Source: Sutterella faecalis (GTDB lineage Bacteria; Pseudomonadota; Gammaproteobacteria; Burkholderiales; Burkholderiaceae_F). Taken from it: a DNA stretch of 64,000 nucleotides. The stretch spans positions 2,852,001-2,916,000 of the forward strand of contig NZ_CP040882.1 of assembly GCF_006337085.1 (NCBI RefSeq). Reading direction: 5' to 3'. Both the position numbers and the translations under genes were made by a program. Below the pieces are notes generated by a model. The model had not been told where the DNA came from. It saw nothing but the letters and a program-made list of their open reading frames with translations, and made no database searches. This document shows positions 22,561-32,053 of this stretch, piece by piece (the first letter of the stretch is position 1; every line of letters begins with the position of its first letter).

Positions 22561-24054
22561 TTATCTCTTGGGCTTCAACTTTTCCTTGGCTGCTGCAATA
22601 CGAGCATTGATTGCTTTCGCTTCTTCGATCTTTCGGTTCAGTTCCTCCCGTTTCGCCATCGCTTTCAGAGCCGATCTCCTTTGCATTTCGTGCCAGGGGC
22701 TCTTTTGCGTCGTTTCTGAGTCTCCTTTCTTTTGACGCCCCACTTCATCAACGCGGTGATTCAGTGTCTTGGCCGTTTCTTCCGGTGTTGCGACTGACAT
22801 TTTCAATTTCGTTCTGTCGTGTTCCGTGAATTCGAGCACGTGGTAGCGTTTTCGGATTCTCGGCCCCTCTTTGGTGATCCGCTTGCGATGTTCAACCTCG
22901 TCGCACCAGAGGATTTCCACCCGCCCATCGGCATACTCCAGCAGATTGCACTCAGTCTTCATCATTGCTCCCCTCATGGAGCGGCCCACCCCGACAATCT
23001 GCAGTGTCTTGCTGCCGTAGGACACCGTCAGGTTCCTGCTGATCATACGTGTATGCCATCTGGCAAAGATCTGCTCAATGCGTTCTTTCGTTTCCTCCAG
23101 CAGCGGCGCGTGGCTATCCTTAGAGTCAGCGGGAGCAATTGCGAATTCTTGGTTATAGCTCGCCAGCAATTCCGGCATTCGTGAATTTGCTTCCGCCATA
23201 TTTCTGATGCCCAGCACACGGAACTCTTTTGGCCATCGTCCCTGCAGCGTGCTGAATGTTCGCTCGACCCGCCCTTTGGCTTCTGGCGAATTAGCCCGTA
23301 TCCCCGTTACCCCCAACTCCCGACAGACTCTTTGAAATTGTGTTTCCTCGGATTTTCCGCTCTTCGAGGGATTTACTGGGGCAAAGATGGAATGTCTGTC
23401 GCTGTACAGAGCCCATGGAATCCCATATTTTTCAATGTACTTATTCAGCAACTGAAGATATCCTTCAGATGTTTCTGTTGGATAGAAGCCGGCGACCATG
23501 ATGCGGCTTGTTGCGTCATCGACAAAGATGAGAAGCGCGTAGCTGTTATCGTCTCCGGTTCCCTCGAACCATGGATGCGGACTGCCGTCAATTTGAATCA
23601 GTTCCCCAACGCTCGATCTGCGGCGGCGCAGCTTATGCGCGGTCGACCTGCGCTCCTTTGGAGTTTCTTCCGGACGAAGTGTTGTCAGGATTCGTCGTAC
23701 CGTTTCAACGGAGACCTCAATACCCTCAATGAGCAAATACTTATGCAGGAGGGTTGCCTGGAAGCCCTCATATTTGCCTGTTGCAAACTCGATGATCCTC
23801 GCTCTGATCTGCGGATCGAGCTTATTGGCCGGAACACGATTCCCTTGACCGGTATGTGAGGGCAGCCGACCTGTCTCTCGCCAGTTCTTGAGATGCCGCA
23901 TAAACGTGCTGCGAGGCATCTGCATCAATGTCTTGGCATCCTCAACGCTATAGAGATGCCTTTCGTAGCCTTCAAAAATTTCCTGAGGTGTCAGCCGAGG
24001 GATTTCGGACTCAACAACAGAAGGGCCCCGAGACTTTCTTGCTTGTTTCGACAT
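22561..24054 (-). CDS. ISNCY/IS1202-type DDE transposase
   Basis: The 497-residue protein has an N-terminal helix-turn-helix region (EDAKTLMQMPRSTFMRHLKNWRETG), a second HTH and linker (~residues 80-140), then an RNase-H-like catalytic core opening with LIQIDGSPHPWFEG, typical of the ISNCY/IS1202 family. The second Asp lies in WALYSDRHSIFAP and the Glu in NSPEAKGRVERTFSTLQG. The C-terminal ~120 residues are basic and helical. All DDE residues are present and the frame is intact, so the element may be mobile. Confidence 0.93.
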   Translation of the reverse strand: MSKQARKSRGPSVVESEIPRLTPQEIFEGYERHLYSVEDAKTLMQMPRSTFMRHLKNWRETGRLPSHTGQGNRVPANKLDPQIRARIIEFATGKYEGFQATLLHKYLLIEGIEVSVETVRRILTTLRPEETPKERRSTAHKLRRRRSSVGELIQIDGSPHPWFEGTGDDNSYALLIFVDDATSRIMVAGFYPTETSEGYLQLLNKYIEKYGIPWALYSDRHSIFAPVNPSKSGKSEETQFQRVCRELGVTGIRANSPEAKGRVERTFSTLQGRWPKEFRVLGIRNMAEANSRMPELLASYNQEFAIAPADSKDSHAPLLEETKERIEQIFARWHTRMISRNLTVSYGSKTLQIVGVGRSMRGAMMKTECNLLEYADGRVEILWCDEVEHRKRITKEGPRIRKRYHVLEFTEHDRTKLKMSVATPEETAKTLNHRVDEVGRQKKGDSETTQKSPWHEMQRRSALKAMAKREELNRKIEEAKAINARIAAAKEKLKPKR

Positions 24055-24154
24055 AGCAGTCTCCTTGGTAATTAAGCCGAAGGGATTTCGACTTAATATC
24101 CAAGGAATACATTATGTTAAGAGGAAATACCATTGTCGATATTCAGCATATTCA

Positions 24155-24510
24155 GTAGTCTCATGCAGAGGTATCCTGTCTTATTGCTGTGGTATCTCAT
24201 CTCATTTCGTCATGGCATCGGGTCCCATTCATTTGTATGCAGTTCTGCCGCTGGGGCAAGTAGTCTCAGTGCAGAGGTAAAGCTGACCAAGAGTGGTATG
24301 CCGTCTCATTCAGAGCGGTTTGCAGTCTCAATCCCTGTGGTAATCCATCTCTCTTTACGGAGGTATCGGGTCTCAGTGGTAATGGGTCTCGTGGTAGCGG
24401 AGGTATCCAGGCCAACAGGATGTTGGTATATCGTCCCGGTCAGATACGGTATATGGTCTCAAATCCTTGGCGTATCACGTCTCAAAGTCGTTGGCTAAAC
24501 AGTCTCGTTT
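24155..24510. repeat. Array of degenerate ~22-bp repeats upstream of the transposase
   Basis: GTCTC(A/G) starts at 24158, 24263, 24303, 24325, 24370, 24386, 24456, 24479 and 24502, interleaved with GGTAT/GGTAA at 24170, 24191, 24276, 24295, 24339, 24362, 24378, 24402, 24425 and 24449. On the transposase strand the unit reads about TGAGACnnnATACC. Many spacings are 22-23 bp or multiples (22, 45, 70, 23, 23). The terminal repeat contains the outermost copy. It is probably a set of transposase-binding sites overlapping the transposase promoter. Confidence 0.75.
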
Positions 24511-24526
24511 ACGCTGACCGTTAACA
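24500..24526. repeat. Right terminal inverted repeat of the IS
   Basis: This is the imperfect complement of 22126-22152 and ends GTTAACA next to the right target duplication. It contains the outermost GTCTC of the repeat array. Confidence 0.9.
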
Positions 24527-24544
24527 CGTAAAATTAAAGTAATG
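24527..24544. repeat. 18-bp target site duplication, right copy
   Basis: It is identical to 22108-22125. The host sequence resumes with GATATAGAAG. Confidence 0.95.
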
Positions 24545-24809
24545 GATATAGAAGAATGATGGTTTTTAAAAGATAAGCGCAAAGAGGCGTTTTGCATCTT
24601 TGTTGCTTAAAGCAGAAAGCAGAAAAAAGCGTCTGAAGACCAAGTTCGGATGTTTTCTCTCTTTCTTCGTCTTGGAAGGCCTTCGCTCTGAATTTCCTTT
24701 TGACCCGAGGCGCAGTCCTGATTTTTCAGGACGTCTGCCTTGATTCAACCAACCGGCGTCCCTGCGGGGATCTACAACAATAAAGCACAACTTTCAAGGA
24801 ACCAGCCCG

Positions 24810-25112
24810 ATGTACGTTTCTCAGGAAGGTGGTAGCACCAAAGAACTGCCAAGCGGCACCAAGACCGGCGTAATAAGCTGTCGACTGCCATTCGAACTCA
24901 AGCTCGCCATAGAGGGGCTTGCCAAAAGTCAGAATGTCGTTCTCTCTCATGTCATCCGCGAAATCATTCAGGAAGCTGTAGCCCAGGGGGATTGCTTCTG
25001 GTGGAAGGCTGAGGGGGCCAACGATGGAAATACTCTCGGCGAGGAGGCCGGGGAGCTTGAGGCTCAGGCTCTCGGTGATGCGTCCTGTCGCACTGCCGTC
25101 ATAGAGGGCTGA
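24810..25112 (+). CDS. Small ribbon-helix-helix-like protein
   Basis: This 100-residue ORF starts at ATG 24810 with AAGGA 9 bases upstream. Residues ~21-60 (TGVISCRLPFELKLAIEGLAKSQNVVLSHVIREIIQEAVAQG) have the beta-helix-helix pattern of CopG/Arc-type DNA-binding proteins. The C-terminal 40 residues are acidic and not conserved in a way I recognise. No toxin partner is beside it. A terminator follows 16 bases after the stop, so it is probably transcribed alone. Confidence 0.55.
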   Translation: MYVSQEGGSTKELPSGTKTGVISCRLPFELKLAIEGLAKSQNVVLSHVIREIIQEAVAQGDCFWWKAEGANDGNTLGEEAGELEAQALGDASCRTAVIEG

Positions 25113-25127
25113 TTTAGGGATTCCTGG

Positions 25128-25161
25128 AAAGCCGCTTGCGGGTCATGCCTCAAGCGGCTTT
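25128..25161 (+). terminator. Rho-independent terminator after the RHH-like gene
   Basis: AAAGCCGCTTG pairs with CAAGCGGCTTT, followed by a short T-run (TTTTG). Confidence 0.75.
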
Positions 25162-25390
25162 TGCTTGGGTGCTCCGGGCCTAGAGAAGAGAGAGGCCGCT
25201 TTCAGAAGCGCGCAGAAGAAGGATTGAGGCCGACGGACGAATATCCATCCCGGTGAATGCGGATACAGTTTTTCGCAATGTTGCCTGTAAATCGTCTTTG
25301 CGCCGTGCGCGGCGTGGCGGGGTTCGGTGATAAATTGGAAGAGCAGGCATATCAATCTTTGCGCTGCAAAGGAAAAAGGAAGGAGAGGCC

Positions 25391-25750
25391 ATGCCCGTTC
25401 TTAAGATCAAAACCAAAATCAAGCTGGATAAAGCCACGCTGAAGGCGTTCACGGACGCGCTCGCGCAGACGGGACTTTCTCCTGAAGAAGCCGTGAAGCG
25501 TCTGATTGCTGAAGCCGTGAAGCAGCTGACAGTCTCTGCCGAGGTCAAGGCGGCAAAGGCTCCGGCTGCGAAGAAGACCGCCGTGAGGAAAGTTCAGCCG
25601 AAGGCGTCTGCCAAGCCCGCGGCTAAACCTGCAGTTAAGGCTCCCGCAAAGCCTGCCGCAGCCCCGGCCGAGAAGCCTGCAGCCAAGGCGTCTTCGGCTG
25701 CGCGCGCTGAGACGAAGGCTCCTCAAGCCAAGCCGGCAGCGAAGGCTTGA
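25391..25750 (+). CDS. Histone H1-like protein with Lys/Ala/Pro-rich tail
   Basis: The 119-residue product has a 45-residue folded-looking start (VLKIKTKIKLDKATLKAFTDAL..TGLSPEEAVKRLIAEAV). The tail is built almost only from Lys, Ala and Pro (AKPAAKPAVKAPAKPAAAPAEKPAAKA), like bacterial histone H1 or AlgP-type proteins that bind and compact DNA. GGAAGGAGAG precedes the ATG. The repetitive GCGAAGCC-like coding is prone to length change. The nucleoid role is inferred from composition. Confidence 0.65.
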   Translation: MPVLKIKTKIKLDKATLKAFTDALAQTGLSPEEAVKRLIAEAVKQLTVSAEVKAAKAPAAKKTAVRKVQPKASAKPAAKPAVKAPAKPAAAPAEKPAAKASSAARAETKAPQAKPAAKA

Positions 25751-25926
25751 CAATCCGCGTGATCTGCCGCCCAAGCGGCATTGAAATGAAGAAAAGGCGT
25801 CGGTTCATTTCCCGGCGCTTTTTCCTTTGGAAAAGACTGCGCCGGGCGCGTTCGAGGTAATGGCGCAATTCGGCTCGTTAAAATAAGCAGACTCATTCCC
25901 CTTCCCATTTGCCAAGGGATTCTGCT

Positions 25927-27669
25927 GTGATTCGCCTTCGCCCGCTTGCTCTGACGATCCTTCTTTCTGCTGCGCTTTCGGCGGAAGCGGCGGATTTCAG
26001 TTATCAGCTTTCCGGGCTCGAGGGCGAGCTCGAGGAAAATGTCCGCGCGCAGCTCGAGTCCCTCGGGCTCGACGCCATCACCGTCGAGGGGCGCTACCGG
26101 GCCCGTGTGAGAACGGGCGTCAGGGACGGCCTGAGAGCACTGGGCTACTATGCGCCGAAACTTACCTTTAAGTGGGATCCCAGACCGAAGGAAGGCTCTA
26201 AGGAGCCGCGCATTCTTAGGCTGACGGTCGATCCAGGCGACCCCGTGAGGATTGAGGGCGCAGAACTTCTTCTCGAGGGCGATGCGGCGAATGACCGCGC
26301 CTTCGAGCGCATGCGGAGAAAGCTTCCAAAGAAGGGAGACGTGCTCCATCACGGGGAATACGAGAGCTTCAAGAAGGAAGTGCAGAGCCTTGCCACGCGC
26401 AAGGGCTACTTTCAGGGGCGCTTTACGCGAAATGAGCTTGCCGTGGCTCCGGATCTTCATCAGGCATGGTGGAGGCTCACCTTCAGTTCGGGGCCGCGCT
26501 GGAAGTTTGGCGGCGTGCATTTTTCGGGCTCGCAGATTGACGATGAGATCCTCCAGAACCTCATTCCTTTTGAGAAAGGCGATCCCTATACCTCTGACGG
26601 ACTTGCAAACCTCAATGAACGACTCGCCGACACCGGCTGGTTCAACTATGCCGTCGTGGCGCCCGACTTTAAAAATGCAACGCCTGATCATGAGCTTCCC
26701 TTTGAGGGATCGCTCACGCCCCGCAAGGGCAATATTGTCGAAGTGGGCGTCGGGTATTCGACCGACGTGGGCCCGCGCTTTACGGGCGAGTGGACAAAGC
26801 CCTGGGTGAATTCGATGGGGCACAGCCTCGCGCTCTCAAGCGCCGTTTCGGCGAGAGAGCAGGAATTCGACTTCAGCTACAAGATGCCGCGGAGGGACAA
26901 TCCGCTCGAGGAGTACTACCTCCTCCAGGGCGGCCTCAAGCATACGGACCTCAACGACACCAAGTCGACGCAGACGACGCTCGTCGGATCGCGCTACTGG
27001 AACTTTGAGAACGGCTGGCAGCGGGCATTCAATATGCGCTGGATGCTCGACAACTTCACGCAGGGCATGAGCTCGACGACAACGATGCTGCTCTATCCGG
27101 GCGTTTCCTTCAGCCGCACGCGTTCGCGCGGCGGCGCCATGCCGATGTGGGGTGATTCGCAGCGCTATTCTTTCGACCTTTCCCGCAAGCTCTGGGGGTC
27201 CGACATCGACTTCTGGGCCTTTAATGCGCAGGGGGCGATGATCCGCACGCTCGCCATGCGGCACCGCTTCATCGGGCGTTACGCCTTCGGCTGGATCCAG
27301 ACGGACGACTTCGACGACGTGCCGCCGGATCTTCGCTTCTTTGCGGGCGGCGACAGGAGCGTTCGCGGGTATGACTACAAGTCGATCTCGCCCAAGGATG
27401 ATTCAGGCGACCTGCGGGGTGCAAAGCGGCTTTTCACTTCGAGCATTGAATACCAGTGGAATTTTCACGGCGCCTGGTGGGGTGCTGCATTTGTGGATGC
27501 GGGCGAAGCGGTGGATAAATTCACCTCCACGTCCTTCAAGGTGGGCGCGGGCCTCGGGATACGCTGGCAGTCGCCCGTGGGACCGGTGAAGTTCGACGTT
27601 GCCCGCCCGATAGGAGACCCGGACCACAAGGGTTTTGCTTTCTACATCGGCCTCGGCCCGGAGCTTTAA
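25927..27669 (+). CDS. tamA: Autotransporter assembly factor TamA (Omp85 family)
   Basis: The 580-residue protein starts at GTG 25927 (AAGGGA upstream) with a signal peptide (LRPLALTILLSAALSAEAA). Three POTRA-like domains cover residues ~25-255 (GYYAPKLTFKWDPRP; GYFQGRF; GWFNYAVVAP), and an Omp85 beta-barrel runs from ~265 to the C-terminus, with the lid-lock motif RGYDYKS (in GGDRSVRGYDY) and the C-terminal IGLGPEL. TamA works in the outer membrane with TamB, encoded 1 base downstream, in outer-membrane protein insertion and phospholipid transport. BamA is an unlikely alternative because it has five POTRA domains. Confidence 0.9.
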   Translation: MIRLRPLALTILLSAALSAEAADFSYQLSGLEGELEENVRAQLESLGLDAITVEGRYRARVRTGVRDGLRALGYYAPKLTFKWDPRPKEGSKEPRILRLTVDPGDPVRIEGAELLLEGDAANDRAFERMRRKLPKKGDVLHHGEYESFKKEVQSLATRKGYFQGRFTRNELAVAPDLHQAWWRLTFSSGPRWKFGGVHFSGSQIDDEILQNLIPFEKGDPYTSDGLANLNERLADTGWFNYAVVAPDFKNATPDHELPFEGSLTPRKGNIVEVGVGYSTDVGPRFTGEWTKPWVNSMGHSLALSSAVSAREQEFDFSYKMPRRDNPLEEYYLLQGGLKHTDLNDTKSTQTTLVGSRYWNFENGWQRAFNMRWMLDNFTQGMSSTTTMLLYPGVSFSRTRSRGGAMPMWGDSQRYSFDLSRKLWGSDIDFWAFNAQGAMIRTLAMRHRFIGRYAFGWIQTDDFDDVPPDLRFFAGGDRSVRGYDYKSISPKDDSGDLRGAKRLFTSSIEYQWNFHGAWWGAAFVDAGEAVDKFTSTSFKVGAGLGIRWQSPVGPVKFDVARPIGDPDHKGFAFYIGLGPEL

Positions 27670-27670
27670 C

Positions 27671-30600
27671 ATGGCCCGATCCAACCGAATCATTCTTCGC
27701 GCAGCGGGGCTCATCCTCGCGCTCTTTTTTCTTCTTGCCGGCGCGATCATTTTTCTTGCCACGACGGCTTCGGGGCTTTCGATCACGGCAAAGGCGCTGG
27801 ATCGCTGGGTGCCGGGGCTCTCGATTGCGAAGTCGGAGGGCGACTGGCGGCATCTCACGCTGACCGGGATCGGCTGGACTTCTCCCGGGGTCGATGCGAG
27901 GGCGGAAAAGCTCGTGATTGAGCTTGATTGGTACCGTCTTTTCGATAAGGAACTGAAGATCGGCCGCCTGGAACTCGAAAAACCGGTCGTGGCCATTGAG
28001 AGCGCGTCGCTCCCGCAGAGCGAGACCGTGCATGAAGAACCTGCTCCTTTCCAATTGCCGGATCTGAGGCTTCCCATCGGCATCACGCTGGACGGCATTG
28101 AGGTTCGGGAAGCCAGGGCGGAGATCGACGGCGAGGCGGTTGAGCTCAAGGCGCTTGATGCCGGACTTGATCTTCACGACGGAATTCTGGCGCTGAGGAA
28201 GCTTTTGCTCGAGGGCTTCTCCTCCGGGCTCGCCCAGATACCCCTTCAAGCCGCGCATTTTGAGGCTGCCGCACGCATGAGCCGGGAAGGTCTCGTGATT
28301 GAAAAAGCGGTGCTCTCAGAGGGTGATGCCGATCTGAGAAGTCTGGCCGGCACCCCTGCCGCGTCGAAAGCGCCGCAAGCGGCCGAGGCGGCCGGAAAGC
28401 CGGCTCCCGAAGCGCCTTCTCAAACGTATCTTGAGCGCGTGAAGGGGCTCTTTTCCGAACCTTTCATCCGCTCGCTTCCTGTCGTCAGGCTTCCCTTTGA
28501 CGCGCAGCTTCTGTCGCTCCGATTGAGCCGCCTGCGTCTCAAAGGCATTCCCGGAACCGAAGCGCTTCCCGGATTCTCGCCTCTGGAGATTCATTCGCTC
28601 GAGGCAAAGGCCGGCATGACGCAGTCGCGCATTGAGCTCGAGCGCTTCAGGCTCGATGCTTCGGCTGTCGATCTCGAGCTTTCAGGGAGCGCTGATCTGG
28701 ACAAAACATGGCCACTCAGCGTTTCTTTAAAAGCGCAGGCGGATGCCGCGCCCTGGGGGACGCTCGCGGGCGTGAAGTTTGATTCGCCGCAAGCTCAGAT
28801 CGAGAGCATGCTTTCGGGCGAAATAGCGGGAGAAATGCATCTCACGGCGAGAACAAGCGGGCCCGTCGAACTGCGCCTTCAGGCCTCGGCCAATGCTGCA
28901 GAAGCGGATCCTTCCTTCAATTTGTCGCTCGCTGCTGCCTTGGTCAGGTCGCCGGAAATCCTTGAACGTCCTCAATCGAAGGCTGAGGCCGATGGAAAGG
29001 CCGCCGCCTCTCAGGCGCCTGCTGCTGACCCGGACGAGAGCGTTCCCGAGCTACAGACGCCGTCTCAGCCCGGCATTGCCGAGATGCTCCTGAAAAGCCG
29101 CTATACCGTCAGGGATCTTTCGCTCGCGGCCGCGGGTCGCCCTTCCTCATGGAAGCTTTCGCTCAAGGGGAGTCCCTCCATTGAAGCGCCCGATCAACTG
29201 CTCGGCTTGGAAAAACGCTTTGACGGAACGCTGGCAGCTGAAGCCGCGGGGGATCTTTCCGGAATCAGACTTTCGAAACTCGATTTCACGACGCCGCTCG
29301 GAGAGTTGAATCTCAATGGCGAAGCCGACTGGAAGAAAGATCTCGTCTGGAAAACCGCACTGAAGGTGACGGGCGTTGATTTTGAGCCCTGGATCAAAAA
29401 GCTGCCTCTCAAGCTCGGCGCAGACTTCGCAAGCGAAGGGATTTTGCGCACGGACGGCACCTACCGCGTGGATTCGGCAAAGCTCACGCTCGACGGCAGC
29501 ATTCAGAAGGCGCCGGTGAAGCTCGCAACGGAAATTTCAGGAACGAGCGAACTCTCGTGGAAGGTATCGGATTTCGACTTCCTCCTCGGCAGAAACACGC
29601 TGCGCTTTGCGGGCGAGGTCGAACACATGCGGGGAATCAAGCTTGACCTCAGCATTGATGCACCGGGACTTCTCAATACGATCCCCGGGCTCCGCGGCCG
29701 CGCCAAGGGGACCGTCAGGCTCGCCGGCAGCCTCGCGCATCCGATTGCCGAGGCGAATATCCGCGCGAACGGGCTCGGCTGGGAAAATCTCTTTTCGCTG
29801 GGCGAAATCAACCTCTTCGTGGACATGAGAAATTCGCCCGTGAAGGGCGCTGCGCCCCGCAAGGGCGGAGCAAATGAGGGCAAAGCGCCGCCTCCGCCGG
29901 CGCCGCCCGCGAATCTTCCGCCGCCGCCAGCCGCCGATGCCTCTCTCGAAGAGAAGCTCGCCTTTATTTTCAATTCGCTTGCCGGAGGGGAAATTCAGGG
30001 AAGCGCCAGTCTGAAGCTCTCTGACCTTGCGGCTTCCGGCATTACGCTCGATTCGGCGGAAACGTCGCTCAAAGGCACCGAAGGCAGTCATGTCGTCACG
30101 CTCTCGCTTTCCGGGGACCCCGTATCGGGATCGCTGCGGGCAGCGGGAAGCTTCTCGCGCGAGACGCTCTCCTGGACGGGGTCTCTTTCACGGGCGCGCG
30201 TGGAAACCCCTGCGGGCATCTGGTCGAATCAGAGTGCGGCGCCTCTCAGGTGGGATCCGAAGACGGTGCAGCTAACGATAGGAACCCACTGCTGGATGCA
30301 TGAGGATGCGCAGGTGTGCCTGCCGAAACCGATGGTTCTCGGCCGTGCGGGCGAAGCGCATCTCGCATTGAAGCGTCTCAATATTGAAGTTCTGAAGCCT
30401 TATCTGAGAAAGAAGAGCGACCGGATTGCGGGGAACCTCACCGGCAGCGCTGATTTCTACTGGGATCTCGAAAAGAATCCGATGCCTGCCGGACAGGTGA
30501 ATTTGAATGGCGACGGTCTGAGCTACTCCACGCGCTGGCAGGGCGTGAGATTCCCGGTGACGCTTGAGAAGCTTCGTGCGCATGCGCTGATCGCAAAGAA

Positions 30601-31963
30601 GCGCGTTGCGCTCGCCTGGGAAATAAAGCCCGAAGGTAACGGCTCGAGCTGGGGTGAACTCGCGGTGATTGATCCGGAAAAGGAGCGCCGTCTGGACGGA
30701 AAAATCGTCGTCGACGGCATAACGCCTTCCTTTATTCAGCCCTTCCTCTCTAGGGGAGAGCGAGCTGAAGGGGCCGTCAATGCCCGGCTGCGCGCAGCCG
30801 GCACGCTTTCCCGTCCGGAACTTTACGGACGAGTCGGCGCAGAAAATGTCGTGGTCGATGCCGACTTCATCCCCATTGAGATGGAGCCTTCCGGCGTCGA
30901 AATTGAATTCAACGGCCGTACGTCGACGCTTGCCGGGGAAATCCGGACGAAGACGGAAAGCGTGTTCCTCTCGGGAACCGCGTCCTGGGAGAGTCTCGAG
31001 AGCTGGAAGGCGGATGCGAGAGTCCGTACCGAAGGACTTCATCTCTCGCTTCCGCCCATGATTCAGGTGGACGTGAAGGGCGACGTGACTGCCGAAGCGA
31101 CGAACGCCTCGGCGGCGCTTAAAGGCCGCATAGAGATTCCCAAATCGATGATTGAGGTGAAGACGCTTCCTTCTTCGGCGATTGCCGTCTCGGAGGATCA
31201 GGTGCTTCTCGACAGCAATCTGCAGCCGAGAACCGTGCGGACGGACGGCATGCCGATTTCGGGCGACGTCACGGTGGTGCTCGGTCCCGAGGTGCGGATC
31301 GCAGCCTATGGTCTCCGCGCAGGGCTGACGGGTGAAGTTCGCTTCGTGATGGCCGGGGGCAGAATGGGTCTCCTCGGGCAGATCAACGTGCCGATGGGGC
31401 GCTTCCGCGCCTACGGGCAGGATCTCGTGATTCAGAGCGGGCAGATCCTTTTTTCGGGTCCCATGGCGAATCCCACGCTGCGTCTTGAAGCCATCAGAAA
31501 CCCTGAAAGCACGGCCGACGGCGTAACGGCAGGCATCCGGGTGACCGGTACCGCCGAGTCGCCGGAGGTGACGCTTTTCTCCACGCCGCAGCTCTCCGAA
31601 CAGGAGACGCTTTCCTACCTCATTCGCGGCGAAGGCCTCGGTTCGGAAGAGGGAAGCAGCGCCTCCATGATGACGAGCATGCTGATCGGCGTCGGAACCT
31701 CGCAGGGCAGCGGCATTCTCTCCGAAGTAGGGGATGCCGTCGGTCTGAGAGGGCTCGGCGTCGATACGACCGGTACGGGCGACTCGCAGCAGGTGGTGGT
31801 GTCGGCTTACGTGCTCCCGGGGCTTCAGGTGAAGTACGGCGTTGGAATTTTTGATTCGCTTGCCACCCTGACGCTTCGCTACCGGCTGATGCCGAGGCTC
31901 TACCTCGAAGCCGTTTCCGGGGTGGAGCAGGCGCTGGATCTGCTCTACCGATTTGAATTCTGA
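27671..31963 (+). CDS. tamB: Translocation and assembly module subunit TamB
   Basis: The 1,430-residue AsmA-like protein has one N-terminal membrane anchor (LRAAGLILALFFLLAGAIIFLA), a very long repetitive beta-strand body (LNLNGEADWKK, AGTLSRPELYGR and similar) and the C-terminal TamB/DUF490 domain (PMGRFRAYGQDLVIQSGQILFSGPMANPTLRLEAIRNPE, then SQQVVVSAYVLPGLQVKYGVGIFDS). It bridges the periplasm, connecting the inner membrane to TamA. Two Pro/Ala-rich linkers (~residues 245-260 and 735-760, PPPPAPPANLPPPPA) are longer than in E. coli TamB (1,259 residues). It starts 1 base after the tamA stop, so the two are one operon. Confidence 0.93.
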   Translation: MARSNRIILRAAGLILALFFLLAGAIIFLATTASGLSITAKALDRWVPGLSIAKSEGDWRHLTLTGIGWTSPGVDARAEKLVIELDWYRLFDKELKIGRLELEKPVVAIESASLPQSETVHEEPAPFQLPDLRLPIGITLDGIEVREARAEIDGEAVELKALDAGLDLHDGILALRKLLLEGFSSGLAQIPLQAAHFEAAARMSREGLVIEKAVLSEGDADLRSLAGTPAASKAPQAAEAAGKPAPEAPSQTYLERVKGLFSEPFIRSLPVVRLPFDAQLLSLRLSRLRLKGIPGTEALPGFSPLEIHSLEAKAGMTQSRIELERFRLDASAVDLELSGSADLDKTWPLSVSLKAQADAAPWGTLAGVKFDSPQAQIESMLSGEIAGEMHLTARTSGPVELRLQASANAAEADPSFNLSLAAALVRSPEILERPQSKAEADGKAAASQAPAADPDESVPELQTPSQPGIAEMLLKSRYTVRDLSLAAAGRPSSWKLSLKGSPSIEAPDQLLGLEKRFDGTLAAEAAGDLSGIRLSKLDFTTPLGELNLNGEADWKKDLVWKTALKVTGVDFEPWIKKLPLKLGADFASEGILRTDGTYRVDSAKLTLDGSIQKAPVKLATEISGTSELSWKVSDFDFLLGRNTLRFAGEVEHMRGIKLDLSIDAPGLLNTIPGLRGRAKGTVRLAGSLAHPIAEANIRANGLGWENLFSLGEINLFVDMRNSPVKGAAPRKGGANEGKAPPPPAPPANLPPPPAADASLEEKLAFIFNSLAGGEIQGSASLKLSDLAASGITLDSAETSLKGTEGSHVVTLSLSGDPVSGSLRAAGSFSRETLSWTGSLSRARVETPAGIWSNQSAAPLRWDPKTVQLTIGTHCWMHEDAQVCLPKPMVLGRAGEAHLALKRLNIEVLKPYLRKKSDRIAGNLTGSADFYWDLEKNPMPAGQVNLNGDGLSYSTRWQGVRFPVTLEKLRAHALIAKKRVALAWEIKPEGNGSSWGELAVIDPEKERRLDGKIVVDGITPSFIQPFLSRGERAEGAVNARLRAAGTLSRPELYGRVGAENVVVDADFIPIEMEPSGVEIEFNGRTSTLAGEIRTKTESVFLSGTASWESLESWKADARVRTEGLHLSLPPMIQVDVKGDVTAEATNASAALKGRIEIPKSMIEVKTLPSSAIAVSEDQVLLDSNLQPRTVRTDGMPISGDVTVVLGPEVRIAAYGLRAGLTGEVRFVMAGGRMGLLGQINVPMGRFRAYGQDLVIQSGQILFSGPMANPTLRLEAIRNPESTADGVTAGIRVTGTAESPEVTLFSTPQLSEQETLSYLIRGEGLGSEEGSSASMMTSMLIGVGTSQGSGILSEVGDAVGLRGLGVDTTGTGDSQQVVVSAYVLPGLQVKYGVGIFDSLATLTLRYRLMPRLYLEAVSGVEQALDLLYRFEF

Positions 31964-31996
31964 TCGCTGGGGAAAGCGAATTTCAGAGAAGAAAAA

Positions 31997-32024
31997 TGCC
32001 GTCCGGGCGTGCGGCCCGGACGGC
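31997..32024 (-). terminator. Strong terminator for the lipoprotein genes
   Basis: TGCCGTCCGGGC pairs with GCCCGGACGGCA around GTGC. On the minus strand a TTTTT follows. It lies between the convergent tamB and lipoprotein genes. Confidence 0.85.
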
Positions 32025-32053
32025 AGATGAAATCCTTCAGCTTAGGAGGCGGC

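Larger units (their letters stand above)
22126..24526 (-). mobile_element. Insertion sequence of the ISNCY/IS1202 group, 2,401 bp
   Basis: The element begins TGTTAACGGGCAGC and ends in the imperfect complement GCTGACCGTTAACA; the terminal inverted repeats match at 22 of the first 27 bases and share GAGACTG at positions 21-27. It is bounded by an exact 18-bp direct repeat, within the 15-18 bp range I recall for one IS1202 subgroup. One transposase gene lies on the minus strand. About 430 bp downstream and 470 bp upstream of the transposase are non-coding, unusually long for an IS, and carry inverted repeats and a repeat array. The exact duplication suggests a fairly recent insertion. Confidence 0.93.
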
